The notes under the pieces were generated by a model that made no database searches, was not told where the DNA came from, and was given only the letters and a program-made list of their open reading frames with translations. From Apodospora peruviana (taxonomy: Eukaryota > Ascomycota > Sordariomycetes > Sordariales > Lasiosphaeriaceae), in NCBI GenBank assembly GCA_033439685.1, contig JAUEDM010000006.1:3286001-3350000 (forward strand): 64,000 nt of DNA. The letters are read 5' to 3'. Both the position numbers and the translations under genes were made by a program. This document shows positions 36,301-46,711 of the stretch, in pieces (within the stretch, counting starts at the first letter, position 1; each line of letters opens with the position of its first letter).

Positions 36301-37097
36301 TCATGCCCGAGGAACTTCTTGGCTCAAGATGGACCAAGTCTGGCGGCATCGGCGCCCCGAATGTGAAGGCAATGTCTGCGTTTACGACTGGGTTATCCAA
36401 TCTAGTTGCGGATACAATCCTACAATTCGATGAGATCAAAAAGCGGGCTCTGGTCATCAAACACTGGATTAAGATCTCGCACGAGTGCGCGCAACTTCAC
36501 AACTACGATGCCCTGATGGCGATTACCTGCGCTTTAACCGACACGAGCATTAAGCGTTTGAAGATGACCTGGGATACCGTCAGTGTCAAGCGCAAGGCGA
36601 TGCTCAAATCGCTACAGGCGATCGTCGACTTCAACCAGAATTACAAGGTTCTTCGCGCGCGGCTTGCAGATCGGCCGCCGCCCTGCCTCCCGTTCCTCGG
36701 CATGTTCTTGACTGACCTCACCTTCGTCGATGTTGGAAATCCGGCTACAAAGACCACAGACACCGGTCTGATAGTGGTCAACTTCGACAAGCATAGCCGA
36801 ACTGCCAAGAGCATTGGAGAGTTGCAGCGCTTTCAGATTCCCTACCCGCTGGCAGAAGTGCCAGACTTTCAGGAGTGGCTTTCGACTCAGATTGACCGCG
36901 TTCGAGAGAAGGACAAAGCAGGTGCCAATACCCAGGCCACGCATTACAGGAAGAGTCTTCTACTTGAGCCTCGAGAGATCCAACAACTACGGACTCCTAT
37001 CGACGCACTCTCAAGCTCCACTGCTGCTATGAGCAATGGCGTGTTTGGGTGGATGAGAGGAGGCAACACAAGCCAGGCTCTTCCTGCTCAGATCTGA
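33391..37097 (+). CDS. CDC25: CDC25-type Ras guanine-nucleotide exchange factor with SH3 domain
   Basis: Two exons: 33391-33918 and 33981-37097. The 62-nt intron (GTAGGT...TTACACAG, CGCTGACAC branch) joins GGVRYLL to ERTHCLTRES in phase 0. The product is 1214 aa. Residues about 67-130 form an SH3 domain (RAFYPYNPDYV, LPLSEGDVILV, NGWADGTLL, GWLPTNY). A RasGEF_N (REM) domain begins near 757 (VTGGSLAALVERLT, FYLTFRLFCTP). The catalytic RasGEF (Cdc25 homology) domain spans about 927-1148, with DFDPLEIARQLT, NVKAMSAFTTGLSNLV, RALVIKHWIKISHECAQL, CLPFLGMFLTDL and RFQIPYPLAEVPDFQEWL. Such proteins load GTP onto Ras and control cAMP/PKA and MAPK signalling, growth polarity and spore germination. The in-frame upstream ATG at 33307 is possible; 33391 is preferred for its more ordinary N-terminus. 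The central 350-700 region is Ser-rich and likely phosphorylated. Confidence 0.96.
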
Positions 37098-38394
37098 TTT
37101 CACTCTTGGCGCGAGGGGTCTTTCCCGGTCTGGTATCTCCTGGAGCGCCAATTCTGCTCAGAAGCTTTTTAAATGATTCTTTTTTCTTTTTTGATACCCA
37201 TATCTGCATCTTCGTCTTGCAGTTTGTTAACGCCATGATGAAATCACGGAAATCGGCGGTTCCGTTTCGATACCCTCTATGCCGCTGGACCTGTATCGTC
37301 CTGCCTACCAGTCCTTTGTTTTCGACAGTGTCTGTTGCGACCAATACTACCATACTACACCAAACCTCTATTGCACGCCAGCCGCTGAGCCTGCTGTCTG
37401 AATCAACGAGCGTGCGCAACAAGAGAAAACTACTTAGACCTTGAGACTACTGCCACCACTGTGGACAAAACCCTGCAAAGGAAGCCATGTTGTACTCCGT
37501 TCTTGTTACTTCCCGACAATGGTCAAACAAAAAGGATTGATCAATACCCAAGAAAGAAAAGAGAAACTACTACATTCTCGGGGTCCGCGCCCTTCTTTAT
37601 ACACTGTTGTTTTTGTTAGAAATACATACACACTTTTACGTTTTACATGGCTTCATTCACGCTGCAGGTTTTTAGATCCTACCTTACGTTATCCTAATAC
37701 TGGGGGTTGTTGCTCACCCTGTTTCTGGATCATACCCTGTGGTTGTTTTCTGATGGATACAGTTGCTCTTTTTTTTTTTTGCCTGGACGGGACTACCTTG
37801 GCTGTTTTGTCCATCTTGGACACGTCCCTTCATTTCGGATGTATATCTTTTTTACTTGGTTAGTTTCTGGGTTCCATTCTTTGAGCGGGCGCGCGGGTTT
37901 TGGGGATGGATGATTAAGATGCTTCTTTTATATGAGGGCTTTCCTCTTGGTGCTTCCAGTTTACTGTCGATTGGTTCCTCAAAGCGGCGCTCCATCTGCG
38001 AATATATACTGGATGGAATTAGGGAACCTCGCGAGAGGATGTCTGGGATTATGAAAATCATTACTGGCGCTGAACTGGTACGCAGGTTGACGGGTGGATA
38101 TGACACGGCGGCAAAACATTTACCTCAAGGAAGTTGGTGCGTGTTTGGTCTGGTTCGTCATTCATCAGTTCGTTAGTTACCACACACAGTGTCGTATGAC
38201 GTGCGAAATGAAGGAATATAAATACATTTGTTCAAGTCTATTCTCGCTAGTATTGCTCCCAGAGCTTTTCAATGTGTACTGATTGATATGATTTCGATCG
38301 GCGATACTCAGGTAAGTTTGCAATGCTTCGGACCGGACAAATAGAGCTGGGCGTGCATATAAAGTAAAATTCTGATAATATAATTCAACTGTTA
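37098..38394. other. Intergenic; 3' UTR of RasGEF and tRNA upstream region
   Basis: T-rich DNA (for example a T run near 37770-37781) with several short frames of hydrophobic residues that I regard as spurious. No gene supported. Confidence 0.5.
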
Positions 38395-38480
38395 GGGTAC
38401 ATGGTCTAGTGGTATGATTTTCGCTTCGCATAGACTTGCGCCATTGTGAAAGGTCCCCGGTTCAATCCCGGGTGTATCCA
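38395..38480 (+). tRNA. tRNA-Ala (anticodon CGC) with a 14-nt intron
   Basis: Folds as a cloverleaf. Acceptor arm GGGTACA/TGTATCC carries a G3:U70 wobble and discriminator A73, the known alanine identity elements. The short D-arm contains TAGTGGTA. Anticodon stem is TTCGC/GTGAA. T-arm is CCCGG-TTCAATC-CCGGG. The anticodon loop is TTCGCA plus T, giving anticodon CGC at 38427-38429. The 14-nt intron 38431-38444 lies at the canonical 37/38 position and contains GCG that can pair with the anticodon, as in eukaryotic pre-tRNAs. A box A-like TGGTCTAGTGG and box B GGTTCAATCCC are present, and a T5 Pol III terminator follows at 38483-38487. Confidence 0.93.
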
Positions 38481-38836
38481 ACTTTTTGGTGGTCCCTTTC
38501 TCCCCCTTTTTCTTGCGAGGGGGGTCTTCCCACCATGGCCATTGTCTTTTCTTTGGATGTATCTGGTTACCCGCCGATCGAGCAACCACATTTTTATTTT
38601 CCAATAAATAACACGATCACTATTGCCTTGGCCACTGTGCTGTTCTGACGGTGTGTATCTCTGGCGGCGATTACTGGTTGGTGGCAAAGCGCCCGCCCTT
38701 CCGCCGACAGCACACAAACCACCTGCTGGAATATCTTTTTGACGTTGCGTGACTGGCGCCAGTCCATCTCTTTCGTCGCGACCAAGTCGTCAAACTTTTA
38801 TAACAAAACAAACCAAGAAGACCTGGTGCAACAAAG
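38481..38836. other. Short intergenic between tRNA and ATL gene
   Basis: Contains the tRNA terminator and the probable promoter/leader of the ATL gene. Minus-strand frames here run into the tRNA and are artefacts. Confidence 0.5.
38483..38487 (+). terminator. RNA polymerase III T5 terminator of the tRNA gene
   Basis: Run of five T beginning three bases after the discriminator base. Confidence 0.85.
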
Positions 38837-39539
38837 ATGCCCCGCTCCGAGGAAGCAACGGCCTTCTTTCAAGCCGTCTGCAGCGCCGTGCAGGAGATCC
38901 CGCCCGGCAGGGTGACCAGCTACGGACATATTGCCAAGTTGATTGGGACTCGTAAGTACATTATATCAAATCTGTTTGCTCTTATTTGTACATACCATGG
39001 TCGATGGAAGTGTTTACCTTTTATCTGACTGTGTCTCTTGATGTTGTTGTTAGCACAACGTCCCCGCCAAGTCGGCGTCGTTCTGAAGCATCTCCCGTCC
39101 GATTTGTCCCAACGGTTCAACCATGCTACCGTCCCCTGGCAACGAGTCATCAACTCGCAAGGCATCATTTCGCCGCGGTGAGTTTACCTTTTTTTTCTTT
39201 GCCCGGTTACAAACCCTTTTCCATCTGTCATGTCATGTCATGTCCCAACACACAATGTTTTTAAGTGATAGTTTTGGCCATTAAAGCAAATGGTGCTTGA
39301 TCGACTGACTGTGATGATGAGGAAACAGATCCGCTCAAGAACAACCATCAGGAGCCGCCAACCAAGCGGCCGCGCTCCAGGCCGAGGGGGTAACCGTCAC
39401 GACCTCCGCCATGGGGGAACTGTGCGTCGATCTGAAAGAGTACGGCTGGTTTCCACGGGTGTTGCCGTCCGAGGAGGCGGATGGGGACGGCGTCGGTGAG
39501 AGTTCGGGGTCTGATGAGGATGAGGAAGACGAGAGTTAA
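38837..39539 (+). CDS. ATL1: Alkyltransferase-like DNA repair protein (MGMT DNA-binding domain, Atl1-type)
   Basis: Three exons: 38837-38951, 39054-39177 and 39329-39539 (introns 102 and 151 nt, donors GTAAGT and GTGAGT), 149 aa. The N-terminal 80 residues are the DNA-binding domain of O6-alkylguanine transferases, with PPGRVTSYGHIAKLIG, RPRQVGVVLKHLP and VPWQRVINSQGIIS. In active methyltransferases the core is PCHRV. Here it is PWQRV (Trp67), the hallmark of alkyltransferase-like proteins. These bind and flip O6-alkylguanine without transferring the alkyl group and hand the lesion to nucleotide excision repair (shown for S. pombe Atl1). The C-terminal tail is acidic (SSGSDEDEEDES), a variable fungal addition. 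It is convergent with the histidine-phosphatase gene. Confidence 0.94.
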
Positions 39540-40239
39540 TGGAGGTCATTCATTGTCTAGGGTGTTTATCACAGTTGTGCGGACTTGCCATACTGAGCAA
39601 CAAGTTGTCTCGGTATTATCAACAGCGTCAAAGTGTGCTCAGACTTGGATCGTGATATGTCATGAGGTCAACAATTGTACTAACAGGCATAGATGTGACA
39701 AGTGATCATTGGCGATGAAAGGTCACGGAGCAAACGAGGCCATGGAAAGATCTGAAGCCTGGGTATCAAAGTTTATATTATATTTCTAGAGGACCATAGG
39801 GATATTTGCACAAGCATTCCATCTTGGCAAGTCATCAACCCGAATTGCTTTATCTCACCAACTGTTTGAAATTGGACGAACTTCGAGGTTCGGTGCCATG
39901 TTTCAGTCAAGCCAGTCGACAAGCTCAGCCCGACCGATTTCCCCTCTTCTCCACTACATCGAAGAAGCTGAGGCAATGATAATCTCCCTAATACAGAAAG
40001 TTAGCACCGTGAATTGCCAATAAGGTTCAAACCAAGGACAGTGTAAAATTCTTTCTCAGATAGCGGTTGGACGTTTTTCCACATTGTTGTTTCGGTACAG
40101 GTCTGTGAATTCGGTTTCTCATCATAAAAGAGGGTTGGGGAAATTAAAAAAAAATCTAGACATACCTTTGGAGATAGCGTCTGGCGCCGCTCAATGAAGA
40201 GCGAGCGCCAGCTCCGAGGAGCCAGGCTGGACTTCCGTC
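39540..40239. other. Convergent intergenic (3' UTRs)
   Basis: Lies between the 3' ends of the ATL and histidine-phosphatase genes. No open frame with support; A-rich run near 40145-40154. Confidence 0.5.
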
Positions 40240-41168
40240 TCAGCTCTGCGCCTCCCTCAATTTCTTCGTAGCCGGGCCAAAGAATGAACTGATCGTCCTC
40301 TGCCTGTTGTCGTACTGAGCACTCCCAATACCGCCCCGAGTCTTTTTCAAGCCCTCGAGATGATCCAAGACATTTACCCTTTCGACAACAAGGCCAATAG
40401 TCGGTCCCGATGGGAGTGTTCCCGATGATGTAACAGAGGACCGAGAACTGCCACCAATGAACAGGCCAGAAGTAGGACCCGCCTTGACAACCGCCTGCAA
40501 ATAGCCAGTGTTACTCCACGAAGCGAGATACACCGACTGACCAGCAGGACCCGGCCCAGTCAACCGAGCCAACTCGGCAGGCGCATATCTCATCAACAGC
40601 GCGCGTAACAGCGAGTTGAGAATGATCCCATGAGCAACAATAACAACCGTGCCCACAGATTTCGCACCGCCAGAGACAGCATCGCGAACAAGCAGTGGTC
40701 CAAGCCGAGCCTGAACAAACCGCTCTGCCCGGACCCTCATCTCCTCATGCGTCTCAGCATCAGTGCGTGGCGTCCCGAAGCGCTTCCCCTCGGCCGACCC
40801 AAAGTCTCGCTCGCGCAACTCGGTGACCTTGACGAGAGGAATGGGCGCCGCTCGATCGGGGATCCCAAACTTCGTTGAAGAAGCGGCGGCGGCGGTATCG
40901 ACAATAGCCTGTGCTGTATTCGCTGCGCGCTGCAAGTCCGACGAGAAGACGCGCTCGATGGGTGATCCAAACGACGACGAGACCAGATGCGCTGCCAACC
41001 GTCGCGCCTGGAGCACCCCGTGCGCCGTCAATGGCGAGTCACGAACACCTGAACTTTGGTCACCCGTTAGCTTTATTGTCAGAGCCCAACTCTAGGACGG
41101 CAGAGAACTTACTAGAGCCCGGCGACATTGTCCACCGTCTCCCCGTGACGAACGAGCAAGAGCCGCAT
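40240..41168 (-). CDS. Histidine phosphatase (phosphoglycerate-mutase-like) with C-terminal PIP-box-like motif
   Basis: Two exons: 41168-41113 and 41053-40240, 289 aa. The 59-nt intron (GTAAGT, GCTAAC branch, acceptor CCAAAG) joins NVAGLY to SGVRDSPLTAHG, the expected family sequence. The alternative acceptor TTCAG would create a stop at the junction. Catalytic RHGE is at residues 7-10 and the second active-site His lies in VIVAHGIILNSLLR. RVFSSDLQRAANTAQAI and LRERDFGSAEGKRF complete the dPGM-like core. Substrate is not deducible; many fungal members are phosphatases rather than mutases. The last 20 residues contain QRTISSFF followed by basic residues, a consensus PCNA-interacting peptide (Q-x-x-I-x-x-F-F). 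That function is inference only. The start is set by the RHG motif lying seven residues from the first ATG. Confidence 0.9.
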
Positions 41169-42151
41169 TGTCAGGAGATCAAGGGCCGCACATCCTTTTA
41201 GGACGAGTGCATCCGCGGCACACGATCCGATCCCGCGACTTCAATTTGGGTTTGCAGTGCTGGACTGGATGGTGGGGGTGTGTCTGTGTGGGGAAAGAGA
41301 AGAGAAGGGAAGAGAATTTTGTTTTGGCGTTGCGAAAGAAATTTATGTGCTCACAGGTTGGCCCCGCAAGCGGAGAATTGTGGGGCGGTCTGCATGCAAT
41401 CCACGGGACTTTGGTGGGCGACGAACTGACATGCACCGCAGCGTGTCAGGGCGGGCAATAACCCCAACCCTAAAAGTTAAAAGTACCTGACGCGCCGGAC
41501 GTCAAGTTCGAAACTGCTGGACTTTCATTTTCTGTCTTGAAATGGCGGAAAGGCAGGTAATTCTCCTGATTGAACAATGGAGGTGGTATTATATCTGATG
41601 TTCTGTCAAAATGAGATGTACGGCATGCAAGGGCGATGAAGATGAACGCTAGGCCGCAGAAGGGAATACCGAGAACTCTCGTTGGTGAAAAGGGGGTGTC
41701 TTGACAAAACAAACTTGATGACACTGACACTATTATAAGAACCAGGGCCATTACGCAACCTCATATGTAGATGATTTAGCGCATCTGGAAAACGTATGTT
41801 TATTATTCAGATTTAGTGAGATATCCTTTCTTGCCTGAAGGTGCAACTCGAGTAGCCTGTAAAGAGCAGCCCAAACGCCCACAGTGACCAAATACAACCG
41901 CAAAATCTCCTCTTCTCATATACCATCCATCCATTTTACAAGACCCCGAACAAAGACGGCCTCTAATATCTCGTCTCTGCGATATATTCTTCCTCGGTCC
42001 TCTCTTCGGTCTCCACCTCTAAGCAAACCATTATTTCGCATCCAAGCCAGTGCCAAAATCCATACATAAATACAAACTCAACTTTTTCTCCAATAACCCA
42101 ACCTGTTTATTATATTTTTGTCCAATTATCCAATCCCAGGACCAGGAGAGT
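41169..42151. other. Intergenic; one weak small frame
   Basis: A 93-aa minus-strand frame at 41470-41751 starts with ATG and has two hydrophobic stretches, but its codon bias is weak and no family is recognised, so I do not call it a gene. The remainder is promoter of the phosphatase gene and 3' region of the RBR ligase. Confidence 0.4.
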
Positions 42152-44750
42152 CTAGTCCTTGAGATTATCGGGGTGCCATGGGCAACTCTTCGAATGAGCT
42201 CTGTTGTCCGCCTGGATAATCTGCCGATATCCAGCCAGGCAGTCCCAGCAGAATTCGTGCTTGCATGTGGTGCCTGTACAAAACAGAAACGTCAGAATAT
42301 CTGACCGAACAAATCATAACTGTGACCAGTTTTCTCGAGACCAGAAAAATTGTCTCCCTCGGTCTTCCGGTATACAAACTCTGCAACGGTGAAAAATCGA
42401 AGCCGTCCAGAACCTTACCACAGGGATTGGGGATTGGCAGACAGAAACTAGCCGTAAAAACGTGCAGCAGTACAGTAAGTGGGATGCGATCTATTCCACC
42501 AGTGCGCGTTGCATCCCCAGCACCACTCGTAGCGACATTTCGAACCTAGTCTCCGCGCTTTAATATATGCTTCGAGCTACCAAGTGTACCACTTCACTTG
42601 AAGCGCCCACGCCGCCGCCGCCTTCTCACTCGAGCGCACCTCCCTCGCCGTCAGGCCGACATGTTTCGGTGGTATCCAGTTCGCAGGTATCGGCGGGCAA
42701 AACGGGAAGAATTCAAACAGAGAATCCTTACATGTCATGTGTGCGCTGCAATAACCAAGTTAGCATATCGACACTTGCGCAAAGCCTGCCAGAATGGAGA
42801 CTCACCAGCCACTGTTCTTCTCGATGGGTGCTTGACACCCAGGACATGGTTTCGTCGTACTGCCAATAGTCTTCACGGTCGCCTCCTCCTCTTTCTTGCG
42901 TCGCGCCGCCTCTTTCCGAGCCTCTTCGGCCAGCCGGACGCGCATCTCTCGCTCTTCTTGTTCCTTCTTCCGCGCTTCCGCTTGCGCTTGTGCTATTCTC
43001 TTCCGTTCGGCAGCCTGTTGCTCCTCTGCGAGCAGACTTTGCGCAAAGGCTCGGTCAGCGTCTTCCTGAGCTCGGCGTGCCACGGCCTCTGCATCCGCTG
43101 CCTCGTTTTCAAGCTCGAAGCGGCTACGAAAGTTGGTTGGGTCTGCCTGGAGAGCGTCGTACTCGTCGCATGTCAGGTTTTCGTGCCATGCCAACTTATG
43201 ATGAAAGCAGGAGCGGTGGTTGCAAAGGAGGCATGTCACTATCGGCCGCTCGACTCCGCCGTCGTGAACCTGACCGTAGCCGCAGCCTGACGTGCACCAC
43301 AGGAAGTTCTCGGCCTCGGATATCACGTAACGGAACGACAATGTTTGATATCTAAGACAATTATGATCATTAGCCAAGCGTGTCGACCTGCAAAATGACA
43401 AGGGAATACCTTACCGCTCCTTTGTTTCCTCGTCCGCAAAGCGTTGTACATCGTCGTACTGTAGGACCTCACGGCATTCGGGACATCTGATGTCGTTCCA
43501 CAGTCTGTTGTTGAGGTCCGACTTTATAGATGCTGCGATGCATTCCAAACATGCCCCTGGCGGGTGCGTGCATGAGATGGTGATCGAAGCTCCAGGGAAC
43601 TTGGTCACGTCCTTCGTGTCAGTACAAATACAACATTCCCGGTCTCCATTCATAATGTCAGGCAACGTCCGCTGCTTCGTTACAACGACAGAAGCTGTAT
43701 CGCCTGTCACATGATATCGCTGCCCGAAACTTGCAAATGGGTTAGCTGGCGTCTGCGGTCATGTTTGTTGGAATATGGAGTCACTCACCCTAAGTCTTCA
43801 GGAGCAAAATACCCAGGAAGATCAGATGGCACAGTGCTTGCCTTGTTCCTGCAGAAGGTGACTGTCATCTCGCTCTGGCGGGACTCGATGGCTATAACCT
43901 CATCCACATCGGTAGCGGAACCCGATGGTGCAGCGGCATCCGCTTCTGCTTCCAGATTGTTTTCAATTGTCCGGTCCACGTAGTCCAAGCCAAGGTCTTC
44001 TCCTTGGTCTGTCCAGCTGTCGCTACCATTGGCACCGCGATCGCTGGCTCCATTGGCGAGAGCCGCAAGACCCGATGGCCCAGCGGCATCCGCATCTGCT
44101 TCCGTTTCCATTTCAATTGGAGTCCTCCAATCTACGTAATCCGGGTCATATTCCGCCTGATCCGTCCAGCCGTCGCTATCGTCATCGCGATCGCGATTGC
44201 TAGCCTCATAGATGTCATCCCACGGATTCGTGTCAGCGTCGCCCACAGTCACACCGCCGTTGGCATCATCCCTCGCAGCCTCCTCATCCTCGTCCTCCCC
44301 ATCACTGAAGCCAGCGAGCAGGGCATCGGATAAGTCGAGATATACACGCCGCTTCGACTCAATGATTTCACGCGATGTGTTTTTGGGAGTCTCGTGCAAC
44401 CGCAGCTGTTTGCTACCAGGGTCGTTGTCTTCAGGCGTGGTGCTATCCGAACGCGAGAAGGGAGGAGGAGGTTCCTCGTTCATGCCATCGGACTCAAAGA
44501 CAGCTCGGTACAGGTCCCTACTTATGGGCTTGTAACCGGGAAAGGTGGTCCGAGGTGAGGTGGTAGTTGAAGAGGAAGAAATGTCTTCACCGCCATCCAG
44601 GACAGCTGCCGTACTAGAGCATCGGCTTTGGGTGTTGCCAGGGCCCTCAGTTCCTACCTCACCTTCATCGGTGCCAAACCCAAAATCATTGAGAATGGAG
44701 AGGCTGACAGCGCCGTAGAATGGGGTTGGAGTACTGACAGACGGCTTCAT
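42152..44750 (-). CDS. RBR-type (RING1-IBR-RING2) E3 ubiquitin ligase
   Basis: Exons 44750-43789, 43729-43415, 43351-42806, a 14-nt microexon 42745-42732 and a last exon 42273-42152, 652 aa in frame. The alternative last exon 42545-42448 gives 644 aa. Introns between exons 1-4 are 59-63 nt with good donors (GTGAGT, GTAAGG, GTGAGT). RING1 is near 353 (CCICTDTKD, C-T-H-P-PGACLEC, IRCPEC) and IBR near 445 (WCTSGCGYGQVH, VTCLLCNHRSCFHH). Between IBR and RING2 lies a 90-residue Glu/Arg/Ala-rich helix. RING2 is C595-x2-C598, C608, HMTC (C613 is the presumed ubiquitin-accepting Cys region), then CKHEFCWDC or CRYEWCWGC. The acidic N-terminus contains two diverged copies of a WTDQ...DYVD segment. RBR ligases pass ubiquitin via a Cys thioester. 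Target unknown. Confidence 0.88.
42448..42545 (-). other. Candidate alternative last exon encoding a second RING2 half
   Basis: After an AGACTAG acceptor, this stretch continues the microexon phase to read SKCRYEWCWGCNAH...HPTYC and ends at a TAG. Spacing of Cys/His is the same as in the downstream exon (TTCKHEFCWDC...AHSKSC). Its acceptor lacks a clear branch site or pyrimidine tract. The downstream exon has CTGAC and a T-rich tract, so it is the stronger candidate for the main form. Confidence 0.6.
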
Positions 44751-46711
44751 GTCGATGTCGGTATCATTCCTTCGATTCCCAGATCCTGTCAGCGAGGATG
44801 ATGTGTTATGAAAATGCTGATCAAATGCTGGGGTATTGAAGAATGGCGAGCAGCTCCTCGGTAACGCGCCGTCTATTTTTGCGCCAGTATTTGCAATTTG
44901 TGGTGCTGTTCTTCGTCTCGCCTACGTGTGATTGTCAGACTGGGTGGTGGTGGTGGTGTGGGGTGACGCGGACGAGGCCGTAACTGGGCTCTAAGGCACG
45001 CGCAGCAACAACGATGTGTTGATGCGACGTAGAACGACGATTCTGTCACCGAGAGACCGGTCGTCTCTTTCCTTGGAATCCTGGTGGTCAGATGCAAATT
45101 GCTCCATACGCCAAAGAGCAAAGGAAAGTGTAAAGTATGGTAGGAGCGCAAACCCGGTGTATTGGGATTTGATTGTGGAGGGTAGGTACTCGTAGTTCCC
45201 AACTAGCAGTCAGCTACGTCCTGAGGAGTGAACTGTGCCTTCCCTTTTAGATCTTACTGTCAGGCACGTGTGTCAGGAAGTGGAAGTGATTGCATCGACG
45301 ATGTTAGGAGGGGGACGCTTCCACAGGCCGGAAGCCAAGCTAAATACCTTAGATAGCTGGTAGTTTCTACTAACAATACTAGTAGTGGCGCCTTCCCCAA
45401 CACTTATCATCTTACCAACCCGCCGGCGTGAGCGTCGAGGAAGGCGTGTGTACGGAAGGAGCAAACAAAACTTAAAATGGCTGCGCCTTCCCTAGTAGTG
45501 TGCCTGGCATGAGAACGCGGGGAATGGAACCGCGAATTCTGACTCGGTCTGCTCTAGGCCGAAAAATAAGTTGAGATGGAATATCTCGCTTCGGAAGGAA
45601 CGAAAACCATGGCGTTAGGGGTGCGATGAGTGAATGGAAGAGACGAGAGCCCGACCAAGGGGTACACGCCCAAGGGACCTACCTAGATGGGTACCTATGC
45701 CCGCACGCCCCCTAACTTGCAATTATACACCGAGAGGCCAAGGGTGATTTTAGGGATAATACGTACAGCGCCTCAAGCTCACATACTTGTGATAAAGGGA
45801 AGGCCGGAGTAATGACCGGTTCGTTGAGAATGGCAGGCGCAAGAAACCCTGCTGCCACTCTAGCACAATACTTGCATTTTAGGGGCCTGAGCCGCATATG
45901 TGTCTACCTAGTCTACACGGGAGCCCAACTCACTTACAGCTCAGCATGATCTGCGATGATGCTCCACCTGGCAACGGGTGGGATGGCTGCCCCTACCAAT
46001 CCGCATCTGAAGCATCTGGATCGAATAAATCACGGAGCCCCCGGCATTACAGCCTGGTAGACCCCATTGTGCTGACCGATGGACAGATCCTGTTCAACCG
46101 ATGAACGTTCTTGTGGTACTTTGTGATAATTCAAGGCTAGGGGGCCTCGGACTTGGGATGCCAAGAATCGCTCTGGTGATGCGTGTAATATGATTGGCTG
46201 GATGGCTGACCTGCACCAAAGAACCTTTTTTGACGATTTTGGGGTGTCTGAGAGCCTCGCCGGGTCCAGCTGAGGCAGATTTTCTGCGTCCATGCAGATA
46301 GAATCACACACCAAGGAAACCTTGACAGTATTTATTCCCTTAGATGGTTACTGAAGCCGGTAGAACGGGTCCAAGGCTCACTCTCAGAAAATTGCATAAT
46401 GCTTGACACTTGGATGTACCGATGCCCCAGGTCACCATGAATTCCTTCCTCAATTAAGGTAAGGAAGTTCCATGACCACTATCACCACAACCTTTACACC
46501 AACAGCTCATTCATACCAAAAGCCCTACTCGAACAAGAAGCCGCCCGCTTAATAGTGTCTGGACACTATGGTCCTCAAGTAATATGAAGAAAGAGCTCGA
46601 ACACCACTATAAGGATCGTAACTCATCCGCAAGGTGAACATACCTTAATAACCCGACCAAAATTCGGAATCCGCCGAGATATATTCGGCTGCCTCATGGC
46701 ACTCCCAAGTC
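44751..46711. other. Intergenic; no gene supported
   Basis: 5' region of the RBR gene (GT/CA-rich near 44940) and 3' region of the next minus-strand gene. Short frames only. AAGGTAAGG motif near 46456. Confidence 0.5.

Noticed and set aside
38392..38604. Minus-strand 70-aa frame containing DTPGIEPGTF
   Set aside because: It is the antisense reading of the tRNA gene T-arm and anticodon arm, a well-known false protein in eukaryotic annotations.
41470..41751. 93-aa minus-strand frame with two hydrophobic stretches
   Set aside because: Weak codon bias and no homologous pattern recognised. Kept only as a note in the intergenic entry.
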